Assembly (NCBI RefSeq): GCF_003096355.1
Contig: NZ_QEKI01000022.1
Span: 1 to 61,460, forward strand
Direction: 5' to 3'
Source: Pontibacter virosus
GTDB taxonomy: Bacteria > Bacteroidota > Bacteroidia > Cytophagales > Hymenobacteraceae
Length of the DNA stretch: 61,460 nt
Shown here: piece after piece, positions 36,332 through 43,932 of the stretch
Layout: every line of letters starts with the position of its first letter
Position numbering within the stretch: position 1 is the stretch's first letter
Program-made: the position numbers and the translations under genes
The notes under the pieces: generated by a model
The model's input: the letters and a program-made list of their open reading frames with translations, nothing else
Database searches by the model: none
What the model was told of the DNA's origin: nothing

Positions 36332-38096
36332 AGAGTTTCTTTTCTTTTATCTTTCTGTCAAGGAAGGCAGATGCCTCTCCTTTAAGCTTGGCCTTTTCCC
36401 ACTGCCTAACTGCCTCGTCGCGCTTGCCCAGTTTGAACAGCACGTCGCCGTAGTGCTCTACAATGGTCGCATCCTCTGAAACAGCAATGGCTTGCTCTAA
36501 ATACTTCAGTGCGCCTTCATAATCTTCCATCTTGTATAGCACCCAGGCATAGGTATCCAGGTAAGTTGGGTTGGCAGGATGTTGCTCTACCAATCGGCCG
36601 GCCATGGCTTTGGCTTTGGGTAGTTGCTCGCCTCGTAGCGACAAAAAGTAACTGTAGTTATTGAGTACGTGCTCATTGTCAGGGTCCTGCGAAAGCACGG
36701 CCTCATATGCCTCGTCTGATTTTTTATACTCTTTGATGGAGTTATAGGCATCCCCCAACTGTGCATTGAACTGCGCCACCAATTCGGGTTCGCTTGCCGA
36801 TAGGCGCTTGCCATGCTCCAACGACTTGGCAGCCCGGTCAAAGTTCTTTTCAATGAGATGGCCTGTGCCGTTGTAAAACCAGAACACGGCCTGATTCGGG
36901 AATAACTCCAGCGCCTGCTCTGAGTGTTTCACCAAATCACCCGATTCGCCCAGTTCGGCGTCAAGCAGCACGATCTGCTGCCAGATCTTAAAGTGCGAAT
37001 CATCCAGTTTGACAGCTTTGATGTAGTTTCCCCGGGCAGCTTCTTTTTTGCCAGTGATGGTTTGCAGGTCCCCGGCCACCGCATAGGCTTTCGCTTCCTC
37101 GGGGTGAGATGCTATGGTGAGGTCCGCCAGTTCGAGGGCTATACCTTCTATGGCAGGGTTAGGCAGCTGCCGAATGAAGTCTACCAAGATACGCACTTTG
37201 GTATCAATATCGAGGTCGGTGCTGGCGAATGCGATCTTTACCTGGTTTTCAGATTCCTGCAGGTTGCCTTTCTGCCGGTGCAGGTCCGAGAGCATCAGGT
37301 GCGCGAAGGGGTTATTGGGCTCGATGCGCAGGGCACGGTTGATCGTTTCGATGGCGATGTCCGGCTTTTGGCTGGCATTGTAGAGCTCAGCCTGGGCCAG
37401 CAGGTAGCGAATCTCCGTAGGATTGGCCGCAATCAGCTTTTCGCCTTCTGCAAGGGCTTTCCCTATGTTTTTCTGGCGCAGGTAGATCTGCTGCCGGTTC
37501 ATGGAAAGCTGCTCCAGCGGCCCGTATTTTTTCTCGATGCGGTCATAGGTTTTCAGTGCATCGTCATACTTGGACTGCGCCAGGTATAGCTCCGCCAGAT
37601 TGAACAGGTACTGCTCCTGGTCAGGCACGTTGCGCATCAGGTCATTGTAGGCCTGGGCCGCCTCTGTGTACTGCTTCTGTTCGGTATGCAGTTGCGCCAG
37701 TAGCAGATAGTAATATGGATTTTTTGTGTCGTTGGCAATGGCAGCCTGTGCAAAGGAAACACCCGCTTTTGGGTTTTCCATCAGCATGTAGGTCTCGGCC
37801 AATTTGTAGTTAAGCGCCGCATTGGTTGGGGTGACGGCGTATGCTTTCTGAAACTGACTAAGCGCCTGCTTGTAGTCCTCCAGCATAAAGTATTTCATGC
37901 CCTCCAGAAACAATGCCTCGCTCAGCAGCTTTTCCTGCTCGCTGGGTTCGGGCTGCGGCACAGGTATGGCTACCTGTTCGGTCTCGCTCTTCTCCTTGCC
38001 CTTCTTTTTTTTCTTCTTAGACTGGGCCTGGCTTTCGCCGGTCGCGACCAGTGCAAGGCAGCAAATGGCGAGCGCAATGTTTCTGAATCGGGTCAT
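36324..38096 (-). CDS. exported tetratricopeptide repeat protein
   Basis: A 590-residue protein with a signal peptide (ending near GESQAQ), a Lys/Glu-rich linker (residues about 26-50) and around a dozen TPR helices pairs, for instance ALNYKLAETYMLMENPKAG and PFAHLMLSDLHRQKGNLQES. TPR arrays mediate protein-protein contacts; a scaffold role in envelope assembly fits its operon partners but is inferred. It lies 12 bases after the nucleotidyltransferase and overlaps the DUF4292 gene. Confidence 0.88.
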   Translation of the reverse strand: MTRFRNIALAICCLALVATGESQAQSKKKKKKGKEKSETEQVAIPVPQPEPSEQEKLLSEALFLEGMKYFMLEDYKQALSQFQKAYAVTPTNAALNYKLAETYMLMENPKAGVSFAQAAIANDTKNPYYYLLLAQLHTEQKQYTEAAQAYNDLMRNVPDQEQYLFNLAELYLAQSKYDDALKTYDRIEKKYGPLEQLSMNRQQIYLRQKNIGKALAEGEKLIAANPTEIRYLLAQAELYNASQKPDIAIETINRALRIEPNNPFAHLMLSDLHRQKGNLQESENQVKIAFASTDLDIDTKVRILVDFIRQLPNPAIEGIALELADLTIASHPEEAKAYAVAGDLQTITGKKEAARGNYIKAVKLDDSHFKIWQQIVLLDAELGESGDLVKHSEQALELFPNQAVFWFYNGTGHLIEKNFDRAAKSLEHGKRLSASEPELVAQFNAQLGDAYNSIKEYKKSDEAYEAVLSQDPDNEHVLNNYSYFLSLRGEQLPKAKAMAGRLVEQHPANPTYLDTYAWVLYKMEDYEGALKYLEQAIAVSEDATIVEHYGDVLFKLGKRDEAVRQWEKAKLKGEASAFLDRKIKEKKLYE

Positions 38097-38108
38097 AAAA
38101 TGGGTATG

Positions 38109-39116
38109 CTAATCTTTGAGCGTATTGTAGTCGCCAAGGCTCAGGTCCGACTGGCGTCCTTCATAGGAAACAAAATTACCTACCATTGAGTTTGCTATGT
38201 TCCCGTTTTTGATGGTCGACTCTTTCTGAACGATGGAATTGCTCAGAATAGAAGCCAATACGCTGGTGTTGTCTCCAATAGAAACGTGCGGGCCTACCAC
38301 TGAATTGTGAATCACGGCATTCTCTCCGATATACACGGGTGGGATGATAACCGAGTTCTGGATATCAGCCGACGCGGCTACCAGGTCTTTCTCATCCTTT
38401 ATATATTCTAAATAGCGTTGATTTGTGTAAACAGTTGCATCTTTGTTGCCACAATCGAGCCATTCTGAGATAACGGCAGGAATAAATTTCGTGCCTTTAT
38501 TTTTCATGTTTTCCAGCGCGTTGGTCAGCTGGTATTCGCCCTTGTCTTTGATGTCGTTGTCGAGCAGGTACTGCAACTCATTGCGCAGGTAGGCACCGTC
38601 CTTAAAGTAGTAAATACCGATAATGGCCATGTCCGATACGAACTCCTGCGGCTTCTCCACAAAGTCGGTAATCTCACCGTTGTCGTTAAGCTTAACCACG
38701 CCAAACGGACGCGGATCCTCTACGCGCTGCACCCAGATGGTGCCATCGGCGTTGGTGTCGAGTTGGAAGTCGGCTTTGAACAGGGTGTCGGCAAAAGCGA
38801 CCACTACCTTGCCTTCCAGCGAATCCTGCGCGCACATGATGGCGTGCGCTGTTCCCAGGGCTTCCTCCTGGTAAAAAATGCTGCCCTTGGCGCCTACTGA
38901 CTCGGCGATAGCCTTCAGGTCGCGCTCCACGGCCTCGCCGAAGTGACCGATAATGAAGGCCACCTCCTCAATCGGCTCGTGGCATACCTTTGCAATGTCT
39001 TCTACCAGGCGCTGCACGATCGGCTTGCCTGCGATAGGTATAAGTGGTTTGGGAACTGTAAGTGTGTGCGGGCGCATGCGCTTGCCCATACCTGCCATAG
39101 GTACAATAATCCTCAT
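38109..39116 (-). CDS. sugar-phosphate nucleotidyltransferase with left-handed beta-helix
   Basis: A 335-residue nucleotidyltransferase. The N-terminal Rossmann-like domain has the signature MAGMGKRMRPHTLTVPKPLIPIAG (split by the usual GxGxRxxP...PKP), then QEEALGTAHAI and a catalytic-domain EKP motif (DFVEKPQEF). A C-terminal hexapeptide-repeat beta-helix (SVIIPPVYIGENAVIHNSVVGPHVSIGDN) follows. The enzyme activates a sugar-1-phosphate with NTP; glucose-1-phosphate thymidylyl-/uridylyl- or mannose-1-phosphate guanylyl-transfer cannot be separated by sequence alone. It is in the envelope operon, consistent with surface glycan supply. Confidence 0.87.
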   Translation of the reverse strand: MRIIVPMAGMGKRMRPHTLTVPKPLIPIAGKPIVQRLVEDIAKVCHEPIEEVAFIIGHFGEAVERDLKAIAESVGAKGSIFYQEEALGTAHAIMCAQDSLEGKVVVAFADTLFKADFQLDTNADGTIWVQRVEDPRPFGVVKLNDNGEITDFVEKPQEFVSDMAIIGIYYFKDGAYLRNELQYLLDNDIKDKGEYQLTNALENMKNKGTKFIPAVISEWLDCGNKDATVYTNQRYLEYIKDEKDLVAASADIQNSVIIPPVYIGENAVIHNSVVGPHVSIGDNTSVLASILSNSIVQKESTIKNGNIANSMVGNFVSYEGRQSDLSLGDYNTLKD

Positions 39117-39271
39117 AGCGATTAGTTTATGGATTGAAAAATGTAGCCGGACGTGCTGCCCGGCGACTATTGGTTTTGATTAATACTGTATTTTGAATGT
39201 TTGGTTTAAGCCCTTGCCAAAAAGAAGGAAAAGGGCTGGCTATACCTTGTGTTGATAGTGACGCTGTTGAA

Positions 39272-39721
39272 CTACTTGGTGCCCGTGCTGCCGTAGCCGC
39301 CAGCGCCGCGCTCGGTATCTGTCAGCACTTCGGCTTCAGCCCACTGTACACGCTCGTAGCGTGCCACCACCATCTGGGCCACCCGCTCACCATCCTCTAC
39401 CACAAAGTCTTGATCACTCAGGTTAACGAGTAATACTTTTATCTCGCCACGGTAGTCGGCATCGATCGTGCCTGGGCTGTTCACGATAGAAATACCGTGC
39501 TTGTAGGCCAGTCCGCTGCGGGGCCTGATCTGCGCCTCGTGCCCTTCAGGCAGCTCAATGAAAAGGCCGGTAGGTATAAGGGCGCGCTGTAGCGGTTTAA
39601 GCGTAACAGGCGCTTCTAAGTTGGCGCGCAGGTCCATACCTGCCGAGTGCTCCGTTTGGTAAGAAGGGAGTGCGTGCTTGGATTGGTTAATGACTTTAAC
39701 CGGTAAGTTCGTCGTGTTCAT
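39272..39721 (-). CDS. dut: dUTP diphosphatase
   Basis: A 149-residue trimeric dUTPase hydrolysing dUTP to dUMP and pyrophosphate. All five motifs are visible in order: HSAGMDLRA, RPRSGLAYKHGI, NSPGTIDADYRGEI, RVAQMVVARYE and the C-terminal RGAGGYGSTG arm. Length is standard. It lies 16 bases after the flippase stop, in the order flippase-dut-nucleotidyltransferase that is common in Bacteroidota, so it is co-transcribed with envelope genes despite its nucleotide function. Confidence 0.97.
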   Translation of the reverse strand: MNTTNLPVKVINQSKHALPSYQTEHSAGMDLRANLEAPVTLKPLQRALIPTGLFIELPEGHEAQIRPRSGLAYKHGISIVNSPGTIDADYRGEIKVLLVNLSDQDFVVEDGERVAQMVVARYERVQWAEAEVLTDTERGAGGYGSTGTK

Positions 39722-39737
39722 CTATTAAAGATAAAGA

Positions 39738-41237
39738 TTATTTTTTAGTTAGAAAGTAGGCCCGCTCCCTGAACCAGACTACCGCCAGGAAAATGCCTGA
39801 AAGCGACAAGTGGTATGCGTGGCGCAACCAGAAGTTCTCGACAGGTATAAAATAAGCCACCGCCACCAGCACCGTGGCAAGCGCGATGTAGCCCAATATA
39901 GTTTTGACAGGGTAGGGGATCGGGTAATGCACGTTGCCCAACAGGTAAGTCGCCAGTGCCATACCTGCGTAACAGATAAGCGTGGCAATAGCAGAGCCCA
40001 TGTAACCCAATACAGGTATGAGCAGCAGGTTAAAAGCGATGGTAACAGCGGCGCCTCCAAAGCTAATGTAGGTGCCAAAGTGCGTTTTGTCTGTCAGCTT
40101 GAACCAAACAGTGAGATTGTAGTAGATGCCCAGAAACAGGTTGGCAAGCAACAATACAGGTACCACCAACAGGCCTTCGTGGTATTCGGGTCTGCGTAGA
40201 AACAGATCAGCAAAAAAACCAGCGTTGACGGAAACGAAAAGGAAAATGAAAGCACAGGCAATAACAAACCACTTCATGACGAGGGCGAAGGCCTGTGGTG
40301 AGTCTTTCTCTTGCGCCTGTGAGAAAAAGAATGGCTCAGCGGCATAGCGAAAAGCTTGGATAGCCAATGTCATGAAAATCGACAGTTTGTAGCAGGCGCT
40401 GTAGATACCCACCGCAGCAAAGTTGCTTCTGTTCGGGTAAAAGCCCTCAGGCAGGTAAAGCTCCAATAGGATACGGTCTATCACCTCGTTTACCATTCCT
40501 GCTAGGCCCATGAACAGAAGCGGCCATGCGTAGATTAGCATAGGCTTTAGCTGCTCCATATCTAGCTTGAAGCGGAAGATGCGCAACTCTTTCCACAGCA
40601 TAGGCAGCAGCAGGGCGTTTGCTACTAAATTGATGAGAAAAATATAGCCCACTCCAAAACCAGGATTATACAAGCTGACAGCTAGCGGCTGAAGGTTCTG
40701 TAGGTAGGTGCCTTCATAAATCTGGCGCAACAGCAGCAGGAAAAACAGGTTGCCACTCACCGTTATCAAAATGTTGACCAGCTTAATGCTAGCGAATTTG
40801 ATAGCCTTGTTCTGGTGCCGTAACCAAGCAAAAGGTATAGCCACAATAGCATCGATAGCCAATACCAGAGCTAGCCACACAATATACTCCCGATGTTCTG
40901 GGAATCCCATATAATCCGCTATATGCTGAGAAAGCAGCAACAGGATACCCGTAAAAACAGCGCTACTTAGAAGTATCGCACTCAGTACACGGTTGTATAC
41001 AGTTTGGGGGTCGTTTTCAGGCTTGTTGGCGAAACGGAAAAATGCCGTTTCCATGCCGTAAGTATACACGACGTTGAAGAAAGCTACGAAAGCGTACAGA
41101 TAGGATACCACCCCAAATGCTTCAGGATGGAATACGTAGGTATGAACCGGTACGAGCAGGTAGTTGAGCGCGCGGCCCACAATGCTGCTTAGTCCGTAGG
41201 CAGCCGTTTGCCCGACCAGTTTTTTGGCGATGCTCAT
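39738..41237 (-). CDS. polysaccharide/lipid-linked oligosaccharide flippase (MATE/Wzx-like)
   Basis: A 499-residue multi-pass membrane protein with about 12-14 hydrophobic helices, the PST/MviN-like fold. The start (KKLVGQTAAYGLSSIVGRALNYLLVPVHTYVF) is typical of O-antigen/teichoic-acid exporter proteins: GLSSIVGR in helix 1 and LNYLL in the adjacent turn. It would move a lipid-linked sugar across the inner membrane. The exact cargo is unknown. First gene of the envelope operon. Confidence 0.85.
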   Translation of the reverse strand: MSIAKKLVGQTAAYGLSSIVGRALNYLLVPVHTYVFHPEAFGVVSYLYAFVAFFNVVYTYGMETAFFRFANKPENDPQTVYNRVLSAILLSSAVFTGILLLLSQHIADYMGFPEHREYIVWLALVLAIDAIVAIPFAWLRHQNKAIKFASIKLVNILITVSGNLFFLLLLRQIYEGTYLQNLQPLAVSLYNPGFGVGYIFLINLVANALLLPMLWKELRIFRFKLDMEQLKPMLIYAWPLLFMGLAGMVNEVIDRILLELYLPEGFYPNRSNFAAVGIYSACYKLSIFMTLAIQAFRYAAEPFFFSQAQEKDSPQAFALVMKWFVIACAFIFLFVSVNAGFFADLFLRRPEYHEGLLVVPVLLLANLFLGIYYNLTVWFKLTDKTHFGTYISFGGAAVTIAFNLLLIPVLGYMGSAIATLICYAGMALATYLLGNVHYPIPYPVKTILGYIALATVLVAVAYFIPVENFWLRHAYHLSLSGIFLAVVWFRERAYFLTKK

Positions 41238-41285
41238 GCGTTTGTTTTAGGGCGGGTGGGTATAGGTATCAGCTTAAAAAGACAG

Positions 41286-41325
41286 AACGCGCTATACCTG
41301 CCTTTTATGATAGGTATAGCGCGTT
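41286..41325. terminator. 14-bp inverted repeat containing the CTATACCT motif
   Basis: AACGCGCTATACCT (41286-41299) and its perfect complement (41312-41325) surround a 12-base loop. The stem sits 16 bases beyond the enoyl-CoA hydratase stop and about 50 bases upstream of the flippase ATG. It has no T-run, so terminator function is uncertain. Confidence 0.55.
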
Positions 41326-41340
41326 GCTGCAGGTATAAAA

Positions 41341-42123
41341 TTAAGCGCCTTTAAATACAGGCTTGCGTTTTTCGAGGAATGCGTTGGTGCCCTCAATAAA
41401 GTCTTGTGATGAGCAGCAGCGGGCAAACGAGTTGGCCTCTGTCTGGTAACCGTTCTCATCTTTGTCGTAAACAGCGTTCACACAGTCAATCACCAAGCCA
41501 ATGGCAAGTGGTGCTTTCGACAGAATTTTGTTCATGATCTCCGTCGACTTTGGCATCAGTTCTACAGCAGGCACTACGTGGTTTACCAGGCCGAGTGCTT
41601 TGGCTTCGTTCGCGCCAATCATGTCGGCGGTCATCATCAGTTCCATGGCTTTGCCTTTGCCTATGAGCTGCGTCAGGCGCTGTGTGCCACCGTAGCCCGG
41701 TATCAGACCCAGGTTCACTTCCGGCTGACCAAAACGGGCGCCTTCGCTGGCAACGCGCATGTGGCAGGCCATGGCCAGTTCGCAACCTCCACCCAGCGCA
41801 AAGCCATTCACGGCTGCGATCACGGGCTTGGTGCAGCGTTCAATCATGCTGAAAACTTCCTGGCCGCGCTCCGCAAATCCGCGGGCGTTCACCTCGCTCA
41901 GTTCTGATATCTCTGAAATGTCAGCACCCGCCACAAACGCTTTCTCGCCGGCACCGGTAAAGATAGCACCCCTCACAGCAGGGTCGTCATAGACTTGCTG
42001 GATGGCAGCCTTGATCTCCCTGATGGTATCGATGTTGAGGGCATTGAGCTTATCTGCACGGTTAATGGTAATCACCAAAACACCATTCTCGAGGTTGAGC
42101 AGCAGGTTTTCGAATAAAGACAT
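41341..42123 (-). CDS. enoyl-CoA hydratase/isomerase family protein (crotonase)
   Basis: A 260-residue crotonase-fold enzyme. The oxyanion-hole segment AGADISE (residues 65-71) and GFALGGGCELAMAC carry catalytic Glu115; the second catalytic Glu135 lies in GQPEVNLGLIPGYGGTQRL. The 20-residue spacing of the two glutamates matches enoyl-CoA hydratase, so hydration of trans-2-enoyl-CoA (including crotonyl-CoA) is likely. Single-gene unit with its own promoter at 42159-42166. Confidence 0.92.
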   Translation of the reverse strand: MSLFENLLLNLENGVLVITINRADKLNALNIDTIREIKAAIQQVYDDPAVRGAIFTGAGEKAFVAGADISEISELSEVNARGFAERGQEVFSMIERCTKPVIAAVNGFALGGGCELAMACHMRVASEGARFGQPEVNLGLIPGYGGTQRLTQLIGKGKAMELMMTADMIGANEAKALGLVNHVVPAVELMPKSTEIMNKILSKAPLAIGLVIDCVNAVYDKDENGYQTEANSFARCCSSQDFIEGTNAFLEKRKPVFKGA

Positions 42124-42158
42124 AGTTTAATCCTGTATAGGTAATTAGATAACAACAG

Positions 42159-42166
42159 CAAATATA
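42159..42166 (-). promoter_or_regulatory. candidate -7 element for the enoyl-CoA hydratase gene
   Basis: The minus strand reads TATATTTG, a perfect TAnnTTTG, with TTTA about 21 bases upstream. Transcription would start roughly 30 bases before the ATG. Confidence 0.5.
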
Positions 42167-42271
42167 GTAGTGATTTAGTTAAATCCCTAAAGTGCAACTT
42201 GACAATGGCTCAGTTCTAATGCACCTTCCCTAAAGTTTCACGTCAGCCTCGTGCCTCCGGTTGCAATTTGT

Positions 42272-42279
42272 TATATTTG
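42272..42279 (+). promoter_or_regulatory. candidate -7 element for the DUF3078 gene
   Basis: TATATTTG is a perfect TAnnTTTG match 44 bases before the preferred ATG at 42323. The -33 region has no exact TTTG (TTTC at 42236-42239). Confidence 0.45.
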
Positions 42280-42322
42280 CACAATTTTTAAACATAGTAC
42301 GCTCACTTTATACCTTATTTTC

Positions 42323-43282
42323 ATGCTTAAGGCTTTATTACGCTTTCTTTTTCTGTTTTTCTTCCTTTCACATTTTAGCTCACTCTCCGCTTCAGCTCAA
42401 GACACCCCAGTCGATACAGCGGCGGTGCAAAATATCTGGGACTTTGGCGGTACCGGCACGGTCAATTTCAGTCAGGTAAGTCTTAGCAACTGGGCTGCCG
42501 GAGGGCAGAATTCGTTGTCAGCACTGGGCATAATGAATATCTATAGCAACTACAAGAAGGGCAAAAACACCTGGAACAATACCCTGGACCTGACTTACGG
42601 CACCGTGAAACTGCAGGAGCAGCGTCTCCGGAAAAGTGATGACCGGCTGGAGCTTAACCTCAAGTATGGTCGTCAGGCATCAAGTAAATGGTTTTATACG
42701 GCGCAGCTCAACACCCGCACCCAGATCAGCCCGACTTATACCCCTGAGCGTGATTCGGTAATCTCTAACTTTATGGCACCCGCTTTTATGCTGGCCTCGA
42801 TTGGGATGGACTACAAACCCAATCCTAAACTTTCGGTCTTCATTTCTCCTTTTACCGGCAAGTTTACGGCTGTGCTAAACCAGCGCATGGCTGACTACGG
42901 GGCCTTTGGGGTGGAGCCCGCTCAGCGCGACCTTGAAGGAAACCTTATACCTGGTACAGGGGAGCGACTGCGCGAGGAGTTCGGTGGCTTTGTGAACGTG
43001 CGCTTTCGCAATGAGATTTTTAAAAATGTGACCTTGCAATCTAAAGCCGACCTATTCTCCAACTACCTGCGCAATGCCAAGAACATTGATGTGAACTGGG
43101 AGAACCTGGTAAACTTCAAAGTGAATAAGTTTCTGTCAGCGAGTCTGTTTTTACATATGATCTACGATGATGATATTTTGATCGATATAGACCGTAGCGG
43201 GGATGGTACAATGGATGGCAAAGGCCCTCGATTACAGCTGAAAGAAACGATGGGAATAGGATTATCCTACAAATTTGAATAG
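42323..43282 (+). CDS. DUF3078 family outer-membrane-associated protein
   Basis: A 319-residue exported protein. The signal peptide MLKALLRFLFLFFFL ends at about SASAQ. The mature protein opens with WDFGGTGTVNFSQVSLSNWAAGGQ (in two steps: NFSQVSLSNWAAGG is the DUF3078 hallmark) and continues with amphipathic strands ending GIGLSYKFE, as in an outer-membrane barrel. The function of DUF3078 is not known. The reading frame is open from 42251, but the ATG at 42323 is preferred because it starts the signal peptide and lies downstream of the promoter. Confidence 0.85.
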   Translation: MLKALLRFLFLFFFLSHFSSLSASAQDTPVDTAAVQNIWDFGGTGTVNFSQVSLSNWAAGGQNSLSALGIMNIYSNYKKGKNTWNNTLDLTYGTVKLQEQRLRKSDDRLELNLKYGRQASSKWFYTAQLNTRTQISPTYTPERDSVISNFMAPAFMLASIGMDYKPNPKLSVFISPFTGKFTAVLNQRMADYGAFGVEPAQRDLEGNLIPGTGERLREEFGGFVNVRFRNEIFKNVTLQSKADLFSNYLRNAKNIDVNWENLVNFKVNKFLSASLFLHMIYDDDILIDIDRSGDGTMDGKGPRLQLKETMGIGLSYKFE

Positions 43283-43375
43283 TAAACTTTTGTCTTGTAC
43301 TTCTTGTTATTCACTAAAAATGTATACTTTAGCGCATAATGTACGTTGTATAGATACATTATCAAAAGTGGATTT

Positions 43376-43720
43376 ATGAAAAAAATCATATCGTTACTAT
43401 TCTCTCTAGCTTTCCTCCTGTTTGTGTCTGATGCAATGGCACAGAATTCCAGTTCTTCGAGCACTTCGCTGAACTCAGGGAAAGACGAATACTGGGGTAC
43501 TGCCAGGGTGCAGGAAAAGGGTACAACAGCTGATGCCGTTGGCGCACGCGCCGCAGGTATGGATTCACGCTGGAATGCCTATGAAAACTCCAACCGTACC
43601 CGCTTCACCAAAGACCGCATCAAAGGAAGCAAGCGAATGGAAGCCATTCTGAAAAAAGAGAAGGAAATGCACCGCAAGCACAAGCGCGATAAGCGCCGTC
43701 TTGCTCGGCATTCATTGTAA
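43376..43720 (+). CDS. small exported protein of unknown function
   Basis: A 114-residue protein beginning MKKIISLLFSLAFLLFVSDAMAQ, a clear signal peptide. The mature part has a Ser-rich start (QNSSSSSTSLNSGKDEYWG), a middle with AVGARAAGMDSRWNAYENSNRT, and a strongly basic end (KEKEMHRKHKRDKRRLARHSL). I do not recognise a family. A weak promoter (TTG 43304-43306, 18 bases, TACTTTAG 43325-43332) lies ahead of it and a good terminator follows, so it is a single-gene unit. Confidence 0.7.
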   Translation: MKKIISLLFSLAFLLFVSDAMAQNSSSSSTSLNSGKDEYWGTARVQEKGTTADAVGARAAGMDSRWNAYENSNRTRFTKDRIKGSKRMEAILKKEKEMHRKHKRDKRRLARHSL

Positions 43721-43742
43721 TAATTTCTGCCAAAAGCATTAG

Positions 43743-43776
43743 AAGCCCCGCCCTTAATAAAGGCGGGGCTTTTTTG
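43743..43776 (+). terminator. terminator of the small exported protein gene
   Basis: A stem of AAGCCCCGCC with its complement (43743-43752, 43762-43771) and T6 after it, 22 bases past the stop. Confidence 0.88.
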
Positions 43777-43872
43777 TTTTATCCCAGTGTGTCCAATTAT
43801 TTGGCAGGTATAGCGCTTGCTGACATTGATTGGTGGCTGGTTGCTGCCCGTTTGCCGTCACCTTTCTCAAGT

Positions 43873-43908
43873 CTAAAAACAAAAGGCTCCCGCATTCGCA
43901 GGAGCCTT
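43873..43908 (-). terminator. terminator of infB (end of rimP-nusA-infB)
   Basis: An 8-bp stem (43883-43890 with 43901-43908) reads AAGGCTCC...GGAGCCTT followed on the minus strand by TTGTTTTT. It lies 24 bases past the infB stop. Confidence 0.82.
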
Positions 43909-43932
43909 CTTTATGTTTCATGAAGCAGCTAA

